This document shows positions 35,842 through 45,128 of a stretch of 64,000 bases of DNA, one piece after another. The stretch comes from HTCC2207 sp002685195 (GTDB lineage Bacteria; Pseudomonadota; Gammaproteobacteria; Pseudomonadales; Porticoccaceae), in assembly GCA_051201675.1 (NCBI GenBank), contig CP179212.1, positions 1 through 64,000 on the forward strand, in the 5' to 3' direction. A model generated the notes under the pieces. That model saw nothing but the letters and a program-made list of their open reading frames with translations, ran no database searches and was not told where the DNA came from. The first letter of the stretch is position 1. The number at the start of each line of letters is the position of its first letter. The position numbers and the translations under genes are program-made.

Positions 35842-37182
35842 ATGACATACGAACAGGACACCTCACCATTAGACTCTTCAAAATGGATTGATCAAGGAGA
35901 TCTTTTTTACCGACCAAATGATAAGGTGGAATTCCTTGAGGGACTTAATGCTGTTTACCAAATGGGGCAAGGCATTGCTGTCGTAGCTTCTAACGAGGTA
36001 ATGTTGAATCATTATTGTCGACTGATGGTGTCACGTCTTCGAAAAGCAAAGGGATTCAAGGTAGAAGTACTATTGCCAAGTACGACTGATAGTCTATTAA
36101 AGCGCTTCAATCACATTATGACCCAGATGTCCCTAGATGAAGCCCTCAGGCCGCCTGCAGAGAATAGTATGGTCACATTAATGGTGGTCAATGATGCGCA
36201 CTTAATTGATCAACAGCAATGGGTTCTGCTTTCACAGCTTATTTCAGACTTTCCGGGGGTAAATGTACGGTTAGTTGCGTTTATCGATACAGACGAATGG
36301 ATTGAATACGACCAGGCATTGAACTTATTTGGCCAAAAGCTGCATCGCTGGGAATTTGAACAACCATCCATGAATGATATTGATAGCTTATTTAGTATCG
36401 CTGAATCTGTCGGCAGGGTTGACGAGGCAGAAAAGTTGTTGGAAGGTTTAATTCAAGACATATTTATAGAGCATAGTGAATTAAAATCTGAAGAAGTTGA
36501 CTCTGATGATAAAAATTCAAATGATTCAGCACGCGTTGTCTCTGAGGATACAAAAGCTCAAAATTGTGAGCAAGGTAAGGATATCGTTCAGGACTCCATA
36601 AAACGTACAGGGGCATCCCCTTGGTTGTGGGCGTCAGCAACGATTCTGATTTTCGCCACTTCATTAAGCGTCACGTCGTTTCTGAACCCTAAATTCTTCA
36701 ATAGCCATATAGGACCTTTATTCAGTTTCGAGCAAGTGGACCATGGGACAAAAGAGTTGGGTACGTCTCAAAACTTGTTAGCGAACAATATTCAGAAAGC
36801 GGCGCTAAAAACCACTAGTGACTCAATGGGCGATTCATCCGAAGTTAATGGACAAGCTGAGATCAATTTAAGTTTAAGTTTGGATTTGGACTTGCAGGCG
36901 GCTGAATCTAAAAAAATTGTCACCGATGCCAAGCCGAATTCCTATTTTGTACAATTTAATCTTTTTAAAACAAAGGAAACGGCGCATGAATACAGTGAGC
37001 AAACAGGCATTGTTTCAAAGTCATTAATCGTTTCGCTGCAGAGTGATCAGGGAATCGTACACGGAATCATATCAGGACCCTTTTTGACTAAAGAAGAGGC
37101 TCAATCTTTTGTAATAGCCCCTGGAATGCCCAAAAATTTCTGGATCCGATCAGCTCAAACTCTGCAATCCAGAGTTATCTAG
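35842..37182 (+). CDS. DamX-like protein: degenerate AAA-type domain, membrane helix, SPOR domain
   Basis: The 446-residue protein begins with an ExeA/MshM-type AAA-like domain (about 1-220): the P-loop is lost (AVVASNEVMLNH) while a Walker B-like VTLMVVNDAHLID remains. An acidic linker leads to one membrane helix (WLWASATILIFATSLSVTSF, about 257-276). The C-terminal region (about 365-440), NSYFVQFNLFKTKETAHEYSEQTG, looks like a SPOR domain, which binds denuded septal peptidoglycan. This is the DamX layout of pseudomonads. It follows flhB by 33 bases, so it belongs to the flagellar operon, an unusual place. A role in polar or septal placement of the flagellum is inference. Confidence 0.75.
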   Translation: MTYEQDTSPLDSSKWIDQGDLFYRPNDKVEFLEGLNAVYQMGQGIAVVASNEVMLNHYCRLMVSRLRKAKGFKVEVLLPSTTDSLLKRFNHIMTQMSLDEALRPPAENSMVTLMVVNDAHLIDQQQWVLLSQLISDFPGVNVRLVAFIDTDEWIEYDQALNLFGQKLHRWEFEQPSMNDIDSLFSIAESVGRVDEAEKLLEGLIQDIFIEHSELKSEEVDSDDKNSNDSARVVSEDTKAQNCEQGKDIVQDSIKRTGASPWLWASATILIFATSLSVTSFLNPKFFNSHIGPLFSFEQVDHGTKELGTSQNLLANNIQKAALKTTSDSMGDSSEVNGQAEINLSLSLDLDLQAAESKKIVTDAKPNSYFVQFNLFKTKETAHEYSEQTGIVSKSLIVSLQSDQGIVHGIISGPFLTKEEAQSFVIAPGMPKNFWIRSAQTLQSRVI

Positions 37183-37201
37183 ATCAAAAGATGAAAGGGT
37201 C

Positions 37202-37228
37202 TAAAGTTGATTGAAAGACTGTCGATTA
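37202..37228 (+). promoter_or_regulatory. FliA (sigma-28) promoter of the coiled-coil membrane protein gene
   Basis: TAAAGTTG, 11 bases, then GTCGATTA: seven of eight to the -35 element and six of eight to the -10 element, with standard spacing. Transcription would start near 37235, about 40 bases before the gene. Confidence 0.82.
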
Positions 37229-37277
37229 TAACGACATAAAATGAAGATTATTAACCTACGATTCATAAACACTCAGA

Positions 37278-38039
37278 GTGGTTCTTATTTTGGCAAAAGA
37301 TAAAAAGAAAAAGTCCACGGCAGAAGAAAAGCCTTCAGACAAAGCGCCTGAGGACAAAGTTTCCTCTGAAGACAACTCAGGCGAAGATAGGGACGCTTTA
37401 TTGCTCAGTACACTAACCTCGAGCATGGAAAAGAGTAACAAATCATCGAAACTAATTTTAATCGGCTCCTCAGCTTTTCTTTCTCTGATTGTCGTCGGCT
37501 ATGGCGTGATGAACTATCAACTATCGACTAGGATTTCTGAATTACAAGAGAGTTTGACAGTAACCTCGTCGAGCGTAGTCGATGTTAATACCATTATTCA
37601 AGATTTAACCGTATCTCAAAAAGAGGTTGTCGAAAAACAAGCAGAGCTCAGCGCGGCGGTTGAAAAAGCGGATTTAAGTGTTGCGGAGCTAAGAAACAGC
37701 ATGCCAGAGGCAGCTGCAAAGCGGATCGCCATCGAAACTGATAAGGTTGCTACGGAAGTTGTTGCACTTAAGGAAGAGGTGAACCATGTTCACCAGCATA
37801 TTACAAAAGTTTCAAACGTTACCGATTTGTTAAATGAACAAATCAGTAAAGTTGAACTTGAATTAGCCAACGCCAAAAAGCTAAATTCAGACGTAGAAGC
37901 CTTAGTAACTTTGGAGCGAGAAAAATACTTAGATGTATTGGAGCGACAGACAGACCTTCAGCAAAGGCAGAAAGGGACAGCGGTAGTGCCGAGGGATCCT
38001 AACTTAATTTTCTACTCTATCGAAACAATCAAGAAATAA
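37278..38039 (+). CDS. Bitopic coiled-coil membrane protein, late flagellar gene of unknown function
   Basis: The 253-residue product has a lysine/glutamate-rich cytoplasmic N-terminus of about 55 residues, one membrane helix (LILIGSSAFLSLIVVGYGVM, about 56-75) and a long helical region rich in E, V, A and K (about 80-235), probably a periplasmic coiled coil. I recognise no family. The GTG at 37278 is an alternative to a TTG at 37290 (then MAKDKKKK), which has AGAGTGG at a better distance. A clear FliA promoter puts it with motility genes made late, like stators and flagellins. It is convergent with fliA. Confidence 0.7.
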   Translation: MVLILAKDKKKKSTAEEKPSDKAPEDKVSSEDNSGEDRDALLLSTLTSSMEKSNKSSKLILIGSSAFLSLIVVGYGVMNYQLSTRISELQESLTVTSSSVVDVNTIIQDLTVSQKEVVEKQAELSAAVEKADLSVAELRNSMPEAAAKRIAIETDKVATEVVALKEEVNHVHQHITKVSNVTDLLNEQISKVELELANAKKLNSDVEALVTLEREKYLDVLERQTDLQQRQKGTAVVPRDPNLIFYSIETIKK

Positions 38040-38055
38040 CAAAGGTACCTGTTAG

Positions 38056-38766
38056 CTAATCTGTTAAATGTTTTCTTAGCTGCTTAATTGTTGCGGAAAG
38101 CATTTGACTGACTCGTGACTCACTGACCTCTAAAACCGCACCGATCTCTTTGAGATTCATCTCTTCAACATAATATAGAGTCACAATGGTTTTTTCTCTT
38201 TCCGGAAGACAGTCAATTGAGTCTGCAAGCGACTCCATCATTTGTTTTGTAGCAAGCTTTGCTTCAGGTTCGTTATTTTCACTTGAGGGAAGGTCAACAG
38301 TGTCTGGAAGTTGTGATTCTAAAGAAACAGTCTGGAACCGATGCGCGTGAGCTCGCTCTTTATGGAAGCTTTCTAAATCTTTCCCCATAAAGTCAGCCAA
38401 CTCAGATTGCGTTGGTTCTCTCCCTAGCTCTCCAGACAGCGCTGCTGTTGCTTCATTGTGGTCTCTAATGCTCACCATTGCAGAGCGTGGCAAATAAGAA
38501 AGCTTTCTTACTTGATCAAGGACTGCCCCGCGAATACGCGTTCTAGCGAATATTTCAAATTCGACACCTTTACTTTTATCAAAGGATTTTGCAGCTTCAA
38601 TTAGACCAATGGTTCCCACCTGAATAAGCTCGTCAAGTTCCATGTAGTTTGGTAGCCGGCTTTTGAGATGGATACAAACGCGTTTAACTAGACCAATATG
38701 CTCCATAAGCGCATCATTTGACTGGCCAGCGTTTCCAACTTCATCGTATAAACCTAGATCTGTCAC
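38056..38766 (-). CDS. fliA: Flagellar sigma factor FliA (sigma-28)
   Basis: FliA directs RNA polymerase to late flagellar promoters and is held by FlgM. The gene starts at GTG 38766, one base after the flhG stop, giving 236 residues; the longer open frame runs into flhG. Region 2 is visible as YMELDELIQVGTIGLIEAAKSFDKSKGVEFEIFARTRIRGAVLDQVRK, region 4 as CLPEREKTIVTLYYVEEMNLKEIGAVLEVSESRVSQML. It ends the flhA-flhF-flhG-fliA operon. Its target promoters are seen in the window. Confidence 0.97.
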   Translation of the reverse strand: MTDLGLYDEVGNAGQSNDALMEHIGLVKRVCIHLKSRLPNYMELDELIQVGTIGLIEAAKSFDKSKGVEFEIFARTRIRGAVLDQVRKLSYLPRSAMVSIRDHNEATAALSGELGREPTQSELADFMGKDLESFHKERAHAHRFQTVSLESQLPDTVDLPSSENNEPEAKLATKQMMESLADSIDCLPEREKTIVTLYYVEEMNLKEIGAVLEVSESRVSQMLSATIKQLRKHLTD

Positions 38767-38767
38767 A

Positions 38768-39592
38768 TTAAGCCTTATCAGTCTGGTGAGCAGCCATCCG
38801 CTCAACAAAAAATTGCAGTCCACCGGAGATTGAATCGTGTTTTGGCAGTGCTTCCACAATATCCGCCACAGCAGCAAAATCACGCGCTGCAGGGCTCGCA
38901 GGAGCAAAAGACAAAATAGGCTGTGATGCTTTGATTGCTCTTAGCAACATTTCATCTTCGGAAATGGAGTGCAGATAGTTTACCTCACCACCCAAAAAGT
39001 TTTTTATCACTGAGTTGATACTTCGGTATAAGTGTCGGCCTTCATTTTGAGACAAAACACTGTTAGGAATAACGAAAATATTGTCCAAACTATAGTCTTG
39101 AATCATGACTTTTATTGTAGCGTAAGCGTCGGCAATCGAAGACGGCTCATTTTTAAGAACAATAAAGCGATGTTGGCAAGCTGCAAGAAAAGCCATCACT
39201 GAATCCGATAATCCAGCTGCCATGTCAACAATGAAGTAGTCAAGCTCGTCCTCAAGTTCCGAAAAGGAGTGAATGATACCAGCCACTTCAGTGGCGCTCA
39301 AAGAGGCTAAGCGTTGGATACCACTTGCGCCTGGGACTAGCTTCACTCCTTTAGGACCTTCTACGATTATTTCTTTTAATGATTTTTCTCCAGCCAACAC
39401 ATGGCTAAAGTTAAAAGGAGCCTTGCACCCCAAGGCAAGCTGAGCGTTGGCAAGACCTAAGTCTGCATCGAACAACATTACATTGTTACCACGTTCTGCC
39501 AATGCCACTGCAATGTTTGCCGAGATAGTAGTCTTCCCGACGCCACCTTTGCCGCTAGCAATGCCGATAATTTGAGTGGGCGAGCTATTCAC
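38768..39592 (-). CDS. flhG: Flagellar number regulator FlhG (FleN, MinD-like ATPase)
   Basis: FlhG limits flagellar number and, in polar flagellates, restrains FleQ/FlrA. The 274-residue protein opens with IIGIASGKGGVGKTTISANIAVAL (deviant Walker A, signature lysine K14 and K20) and has FIVDMAAGLSDSVMAFL as switch II. The N-terminus is short, like Pseudomonas FleN, without the DQAxxLR helix that activates FlhF in some bacteria. It lies between flhF and fliA. Since the FleQ-like protein here lacks its N-domain, the contact may be limited to the AAA+ part. Confidence 0.95.
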   Translation of the reverse strand: MNSSPTQIIGIASGKGGVGKTTISANIAVALAERGNNVMLFDADLGLANAQLALGCKAPFNFSHVLAGEKSLKEIIVEGPKGVKLVPGASGIQRLASLSATEVAGIIHSFSELEDELDYFIVDMAAGLSDSVMAFLAACQHRFIVLKNEPSSIADAYATIKVMIQDYSLDNIFVIPNSVLSQNEGRHLYRSINSVIKNFLGGEVNYLHSISEDEMLLRAIKASQPILSFAPASPAARDFAAVADIVEALPKHDSISGGLQFFVERMAAHQTDKA

Positions 39593-39682
39593 TGTGTTAT
39601 ATGACCTCGGGGCAAGCGCTGTTAGCTAAGCCTTTTGAAAGATTTACACCTCTCATCATTTTCCTTCATCCCTTGGTGGTAG

Positions 39683-40912
39683 TCAAACAAAACTCAATGG
39701 TAGCCCGCAGAGACTATTCTCTACTAAGCTAACACCATCAATTAGTGTTGCGTGTTCGTTTATCGATGGGGATCCTACCGCTAATGAAATAGCAGCACTA
39801 TTATTGATCATTATATTTATAAGAGGCCAAGGCCGAGCGTTTTCCTCAAGCTTCGAGACCATCACCGACATCCAAGATTTACTATTCATATCGATATACT
39901 TTTTAATGCCACCCTCTGAGGAGTCAGCAGCAACAACCAAATGACAATTAGCTTCAGGTAAAAGATTAGTGAGGGTATTTAACGTTGTTTCGGCCCCAAC
40001 ACCAGGTGTATCAATGATAATTAGTTTTCGCGAGGAAAGTTCTTGTAACAAATTATTTAGTGTAGTCTCAGAGTCTGCCTTAAAAGTATCGACTCCTGCC
40101 TGAGATCCCAATAGTTGAAGTTGACTCCAAGCGCCAAAGCGAGAATCTTTAAAACTCACTATCGCGACAGAATTCTCTCCATACTCTAAAATCTTTTGGT
40201 AGGCGAGCCTAGCCGCCATCAAAGTTTTTCCTGAGCCAGAATTCCCGCAGATAATATGTACACCCTGCATATCATCAAGAATATCTGTGCTATTAATGTT
40301 TACACCAAGAGCTTTAGCAATATTATCCAAGGCTTGTTCATATGTGTGACTTTGGTTAATTGTGTCCGTTACCATTGCCTGCAGGGATAAGGGCATGCCA
40401 GAATCATTGAGAGCAGCCACTAAGGGGCGCATTGATTCAGAGACAATTTGAGAATTGCTCCATGCCTCCAGCTGGCTCGACAATTTTATCTCTCGACGCA
40501 TAATGGCGAGTTCATGTTTAACTAAGTCAACAATTTCGCGAGCATGCAATTGCTCGCGTTTTTCGTTTCCAACATCGGGTTGAACTTTTGTATCGTCTGC
40601 AAAAGTAGATAGGAAAGCAGTAGCGTCTTTTGTCTCGACATCACTGTCTGGAATGGTTTTGAAGACCTTGGATTCCATTACTTGATCAAAGCTAGTTGAA
40701 TCTTCTTGTAAGTTTACTAAAGAATCATCTCCCTGGAATTGCATTTCCTCGAGAGCCGCCGCAGAACCTTCTTCAAGTTCAATGGCAACAATGAGTTCGG
40801 TTTTATTCCTGGCACGTTTGTTGGAAACGACTAAGGCATCCTTACCAAATTTTGCATGCACTTGCTCCATTGCAGTACGAGAGTCCTTAGCCAGTATTCG
40901 CTGTAGTTCCAT
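39683..40912 (-). CDS. flhF: Flagellar placement GTPase FlhF
   Basis: FlhF is an SRP-type GTPase that marks the pole for flagellar assembly. The 409-residue protein has the family start MELQRILAKDSRTAMEQVHAKFGKDALVVSNK, a variable basic/acidic linker, and a NG domain with ICGNSGSGKTLMAARLAYQK (P-loop), FKDSRFGAWSQLQLLG and LIIIDTPGVGA. The conserved FKDSRxGAxEQL G2-like motif is FKDSRFGAWSQL here. It follows flhA by 11 bases. Confidence 0.95.
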   Translation of the reverse strand: MELQRILAKDSRTAMEQVHAKFGKDALVVSNKRARNKTELIVAIELEEGSAAALEEMQFQGDDSLVNLQEDSTSFDQVMESKVFKTIPDSDVETKDATAFLSTFADDTKVQPDVGNEKREQLHAREIVDLVKHELAIMRREIKLSSQLEAWSNSQIVSESMRPLVAALNDSGMPLSLQAMVTDTINQSHTYEQALDNIAKALGVNINSTDILDDMQGVHIICGNSGSGKTLMAARLAYQKILEYGENSVAIVSFKDSRFGAWSQLQLLGSQAGVDTFKADSETTLNNLLQELSSRKLIIIDTPGVGAETTLNTLTNLLPEANCHLVVAADSSEGGIKKYIDMNSKSWMSVMVSKLEENARPWPLINIMINNSAAISLAVGSPSINEHATLIDGVSLVENSLCGLPLSFV

Positions 40913-40923
40913 GTTACTTTTCC

Positions 40924-43035
40924 TTAAGATTCAGTAGTGTCAACATCAATAGTAGCGACCACATTTACCGATTGGTCATCCGGGATTTCGCTGTACGAGA
41001 GTACCGTTAGATCAGCTAGGCGATGCCTTATTAGTTTTGCTAACCAAGGACGAATGTTAGGTGACACAACCAGTACAGCTGCGTGACCTTGATTTTCGAC
41101 GTCTTGGGAGTTTTTAGCTAAGGCGTTAAAGAGGCCCTCAGCTAATTTTGGCTCGATAACCACACTTTGGGTGGAGCCGCTTTGCTGCAAGATATTATGT
41201 AACATTTGCTCTAAGGCTGGGTTTAGCGTCATTACTGGGAGACTATCGTTTACATCAACTAAGTTTTGCATAATCATTCTGCCTAGCCTAGGTCTTATAG
41301 CTGCTGTTAGATCTTCAACATCCTGAGTACGACTGCTTTCTGTTGAAAGGACTTCAATAATTGTGCGCATATCTCGGACTGAAATAGATTCATCAAGAAT
41401 GTTTTGTAGGACATTGGTTATAGTCGCTAAGGGTAATTTTCCAGGGACTAAGTCCTCCACTAGCTTAGGAGCGCGTTCGGCCACTTTATCCAGCAACTGT
41501 TGTGTCTCATCATGACTTATTAGTTCTGAGGCATTATTTCGCAAAAGAGTATTTAAATGGGTTGCGATTGCAGTAGCAGGATCAACGACGGTATAGCCTA
41601 GGGTTCTTGCATAGTCCCTCTGAGCTGGATCAATCCAAATAGCATCTAAGCCAAATGCAGGCTCTTTTGTAGGTTCGCCCTCAAGAGATCCATGAACTTG
41701 TCCTGGATTAATTGCCATTTCTTTTCCGACTTTTATTTCGCCTTTTCCTCTCACCACGCCATTCATAACAATATTGTATACGTCTGGCTCCAGATCTAGG
41801 TTATCTCGAATACGGATGGGCTGAATAAGAAAGCCTAACTCAGCAGATAACTTTTTCCGAACACCTTTCACTCGAGGTAAAAGTTGTCCTCCCGTTTCTG
41901 GATTGACAAGTGGTATAAGGCCATAGCCAATATCTAGACCTACAAGGTCAACCTGCTCAACATCATCCCAATTTAATTCCTCTCCCATAGGATCAGCAGG
42001 AGCTTCTACTTCGGCCAAATCAGAGCTTGATATGTCGTCAATTTTTCCATTGGACTTAGACAAACTATATCCAACACCGAAGGCACTCAAACCCAAGGTC
42101 AAGAAAATAAGAGATGGCATTCCTGGGACTAGACCCAGCAACACTAATATGCCTCCAGCAATCATCAAAGCCATGGGATTGGCTAATTGACTCTTAGCTT
42201 GAATAGTCATTGATTCTGATGTCGTGACTCTCGTAACAATTATGGCAGTGGCAAGGGAAAGAAGCAGAGAAGGGATCTGCGCAACTAGCCCGTCCCCAAT
42301 CGTTAATAGGACATATATTCGCCCAGCTTCAGTAAAACTAAGGTCATGTTGGGATATGCCAATAATGAGTCCGCCTACAATATTGATCAATAAAATTAAC
42401 ATGCCGGCAATAGCATCCCCTCGAACAAACTTAGAGGCACCATCCATTGATCCAAAAAAGTCAGACTCTTGAGAAATCTCAGCTCGTCTATGTTTCGCAG
42501 TTTCTTGATCGATCACACCCGCATTAAGGTCAGCATCAATAGCCATTTGCTTTCCGGGCATAGCATCTAGAGTAAATCGGGCAATCACCTCTGACACTCG
42601 ACCAGCTCCTTTAGTAACTACAATGAAGTTAATAATCATCAGAATTGCGAAAATGATGAAACCGACCAGATAGTTCCCACCGATCACAAACTCGCCGAAA
42701 GCCTCGATAACCTTGCCAGCTGCATCTGGCCCCTCGTGGCCTTTTACAAGAACAAGCCTTGTGGAGGCCACATTTAGGCCAAGCCTCAGCATGGTTGCAA
42801 GTAAAAGAATTGACGGGAAAGCAGAGAAATCTAAGGGTTTTGAGCTGTTAATAGCGATCATAATGATGATCACGCCCAGCAATATATTAAACGTAAACAA
42901 AAAATCTAATAGAAAAGGGGGTAGAGGTAAGATCAACATAGAAATAATAAGCAGAACTAAAGCGGGAATACCGAGTCCAGAAAGTTCGATTTTTGACATG
43001 TCCTGACGTAGATTCGACAGTATGGCATTTTCCAT
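40924..43035 (-). CDS. flhA: Flagellar export protein FlhA
   Basis: FlhA forms the nonameric export ring that uses the proton gradient and docks chaperone-substrate pairs. The 703-residue protein has about eight N-terminal membrane helices, the FHIPEP-like block (LNVASTRLVLVKGHEGPDAAGKVIEAFGEFVIGGNYLVGFIIF and FTLDAMPGKQMAIDADLNAGVIDQETAKHRR) and a cytoplasmic domain. It is the first gene of the flhA-flhF-flhG-fliA operon and has a clear sigma-54 promoter. Confidence 0.97.
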   Translation of the reverse strand: MENAILSNLRQDMSKIELSGLGIPALVLLIISMLILPLPPFLLDFLFTFNILLGVIIIMIAINSSKPLDFSAFPSILLLATMLRLGLNVASTRLVLVKGHEGPDAAGKVIEAFGEFVIGGNYLVGFIIFAILMIINFIVVTKGAGRVSEVIARFTLDAMPGKQMAIDADLNAGVIDQETAKHRRAEISQESDFFGSMDGASKFVRGDAIAGMLILLINIVGGLIIGISQHDLSFTEAGRIYVLLTIGDGLVAQIPSLLLSLATAIIVTRVTTSESMTIQAKSQLANPMALMIAGGILVLLGLVPGMPSLIFLTLGLSAFGVGYSLSKSNGKIDDISSSDLAEVEAPADPMGEELNWDDVEQVDLVGLDIGYGLIPLVNPETGGQLLPRVKGVRKKLSAELGFLIQPIRIRDNLDLEPDVYNIVMNGVVRGKGEIKVGKEMAINPGQVHGSLEGEPTKEPAFGLDAIWIDPAQRDYARTLGYTVVDPATAIATHLNTLLRNNASELISHDETQQLLDKVAERAPKLVEDLVPGKLPLATITNVLQNILDESISVRDMRTIIEVLSTESSRTQDVEDLTAAIRPRLGRMIMQNLVDVNDSLPVMTLNPALEQMLHNILQQSGSTQSVVIEPKLAEGLFNALAKNSQDVENQGHAAVLVVSPNIRPWLAKLIRHRLADLTVLSYSEIPDDQSVNVVATIDVDTTES

Positions 43036-43119
43036 CTTTGTAATTTTCCTATTAATATCAATCGCTTAAATAACTATGTTTCGCTTAACAGAAATTGTTC
43101 TGCTTGTGGGTAGGGAGGT

Positions 43120-43135
43120 TGCAATATGTATGCCA
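43120..43135 (-). promoter_or_regulatory. Sigma-54 promoter of the flhA operon
   Basis: On the minus strand TGGCATACATATTGCA has GG and GC ten bases apart and matches the sigma-54 consensus closely. Transcription would begin near 43109, about 75 bases before flhA. Confidence 0.85.
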
Positions 43136-43176
43136 GATAACTGCCGACATCTTTTAATTTGATTCCACGTTTTCAT

Positions 43177-43203
43177 TCAAGACTATGCAGTTAATGTCGA
43201 TAT
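43177..43203 (+). promoter_or_regulatory. FliA (sigma-28) promoter of flgP-flgT operon
   Basis: TCAA, 15 bases, then GTCGATAT. The -35 is the same TCAA used before the second flagellin gene; the -10 matches six of eight. It lies about 70 bases before the flgP start. Confidence 0.65.
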
Positions 43204-43274
43204 TAGTAGAGAGGTAAGTAGAGCACGGGCAACGTGTGTATCGAGATGGCCATCAGATTAAAACAGGAAAACTA

Positions 43275-43805
43275 ATGAAAAATTTTAGCGCTCGACAGCA
43301 GAAACTTAGAGATCAAACATGTCTTAGACCGGGATTGCTCCACTTAGCCTCTCTCCTACTTGTAGGGCTTTGCTTGAATGGCTGTATAACTACTGACATG
43401 ACTGCTTACAACGAAGCCGTCATAAAATCAATTGTCGATAAAAACCAAAATTTGGTAGCCACAGGCTACGCGGTGATAAGTGTTCAAAAAGCAGATACCC
43501 CTGCCCAGCAAAGACTACTATCAATTCGAGCGTCCAAGCTCGATGCTTACCGTTCTTTGATGGAGCAAGTTTATGGACAATATTTGGATGTTAATACCAC
43601 CGTCGCGGAGATGGTAATCCAAAGTGATACCTTTAGATCCAGAGTTCAGGGCGTTGTTTACGGTGCAAAACTAGTGAGCATTACGCCCGTAGGAGACGAT
43701 ACGTACGAAACTACTTTGTCACTGAGTAATGACATTGTTAATGATTTACGAAAGCTTTATTTGGCAGCAATGGCAGGCTCAGGCGTTTCTGGTATGGGTG
43801 TTTAA
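43275..43805 (+). CDS. flgP: Flagellar outer-ring lipoprotein FlgP (LPP20 family)
   Basis: FlgP is an outer-membrane lipoprotein that builds rings around the polar flagellum in Vibrio and Campylobacter. The start is ATG 43275, with AGGAAA upstream, giving 176 residues; the open frame extends 13 codons further without support. A signal peptide ends at the lipobox LNGC. The LPP20-type domain has GYAVISVQKADTPAQQRLLSIRASKLDAYRSLMEQVYG. It is followed by flgT. Confidence 0.85.
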   Translation: MKNFSARQQKLRDQTCLRPGLLHLASLLLVGLCLNGCITTDMTAYNEAVIKSIVDKNQNLVATGYAVISVQKADTPAQQRLLSIRASKLDAYRSLMEQVYGQYLDVNTTVAEMVIQSDTFRSRVQGVVYGAKLVSITPVGDDTYETTLSLSNDIVNDLRKLYLAAMAGSGVSGMGV

Positions 43806-43872
43806 CCGTTATTAAAGTGATTTAACCAAATGATTGGTTGTTTAAAGTACCCTTCGGTATGGAGTTATAGAT

Positions 43873-45075
43873 ATGTCTAATCTGAATCTTTTGAAAGGCC
43901 GCAAAAACTCCAATAAAAGCGTTTCAAACTTCATTATATTGGGTGTTTTGTGGAGTGCTGTGATTAGTAACTCTTGGGCTACCAATCTTGAGGCCGAACA
44001 TAAGCTTGAAGCTATAAAACAATCACTGATCGATTTAGCCGTAAAGTCTAATCTACAGCTGGGTAGTTCCGCTTATTTAGACAGCCAAGGGGTCCTGCAC
44101 GAGTCTTCAATCATCTCAAGCGATGCTGATGTAAGAGGTATTCGCGTTCTGTCGTATTTGCAAGAGGGTGGTATACCATCAGCAGAAATCACAGCAGATA
44201 TTTTTTCTGCCGCCCAATGTCCCGGAACAAGACCTAAAATAAGGCGGCAAGCGGTTTTAAGAGTGTCTGCAGACAATTTGAATCTTAGCCATAATGATCG
44301 TGTTGGAGACCACTACCTCAGTGAGTTACTCCAGGTAGCAGAATCTAATTTTTTAAGTTCACTGGCAGGGTCTAACGACTGGTTAGTTTCATCGGAGATC
44401 GCGTATCCGTCAGAGTATGACCATTATGTTTCAGGTCGTTCCCAAGATAATGCCTCATACCGATTTGATCTAACAGTAAGACATAATCGATTACTAAAAG
44501 ATCGACAGACACAATTTGTCTCAGACAGTTTAGACGCAACTTATGAAATGGCATCTTGGGTGGCAGCACAAATTCCTGAACTAGACTATACCAAGCCATG
44601 GCCAAGTCAAGATTTGGTCTACGAGTTAACTCTAGTCGATCGGCAAACCAATAGTGCGATTTGGAGTAACAAACATGTATTCCGTTACCCAAAGGTTGAC
44701 AGAGGCTACCATAAGAACACGATACCCTCATCAGTAAAGTTTGATCTGAAGAAGATAAACAGCTCACTTGTTAAGCAGGTGACTAAAGCCGTAGACTGCC
44801 ATACAGATTCTTATCGGTTGACTGTTGTCCCTGGGAGATCAGACAAATTTAAAATTTCTGCCGGGTTGTCTGCTGGAGTGGCTATTGGTGATCAGTTTCT
44901 TATTAGTGCGGATGCAAATATTTTGAGTCAATCGTTAAGCTTGTCCGGGCTATCAGAGTTAGGCTTAGCGGAGGTGGAATCAGTTACTAGAAGAACAGCG
45001 ACATTAAAATATGTGGCGGGTCCAAAGCCCGAGGGCATGGGTGCTATTAGTAATAGTGTGGCGTTACACTTTTGA
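43873..45075 (+). CDS. flgT: Flagellar H-ring protein FlgT
   Basis: FlgT forms the H ring around the basal body in sodium-driven polar flagella of Vibrio and helps stator assembly with MotX/MotY. The 400-residue protein has a signal peptide (IILGVLWSAVISNSWA) and a C-terminal portion (GLSAGVAIGDQFLISADANILSQSLSLSGLSELGLAEVESVTRRTATLKYV) like the FlgT C-domain. GGAG precedes the ATG. Position beside flgP supports the call. Confidence 0.8.
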   Translation: MSNLNLLKGRKNSNKSVSNFIILGVLWSAVISNSWATNLEAEHKLEAIKQSLIDLAVKSNLQLGSSAYLDSQGVLHESSIISSDADVRGIRVLSYLQEGGIPSAEITADIFSAAQCPGTRPKIRRQAVLRVSADNLNLSHNDRVGDHYLSELLQVAESNFLSSLAGSNDWLVSSEIAYPSEYDHYVSGRSQDNASYRFDLTVRHNRLLKDRQTQFVSDSLDATYEMASWVAAQIPELDYTKPWPSQDLVYELTLVDRQTNSAIWSNKHVFRYPKVDRGYHKNTIPSSVKFDLKKINSSLVKQVTKAVDCHTDSYRLTVVPGRSDKFKISAGLSAGVAIGDQFLISADANILSQSLSLSGLSELGLAEVESVTRRTATLKYVAGPKPEGMGAISNSVALHF

Positions 45076-45128
45076 CTTTTATGCGTCGATTTCTTGGCGA
45101 TACTGTTAAGTAAAAAGAGAAGAATATA

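Noticed and set aside
35842..37182. Active AAA+ ATPase (ExeA/MshM type)
   Set aside because: The Walker A lysine motif is absent (ASNEVMLNH at that position), so ATP hydrolysis is unlikely.
43824..43839. AACCAA / TTGGTT hairpin after flgP as a terminator
   Set aside because: Only six base pairs, AT-rich, and no T run follows; flgT follows closely in the same direction.
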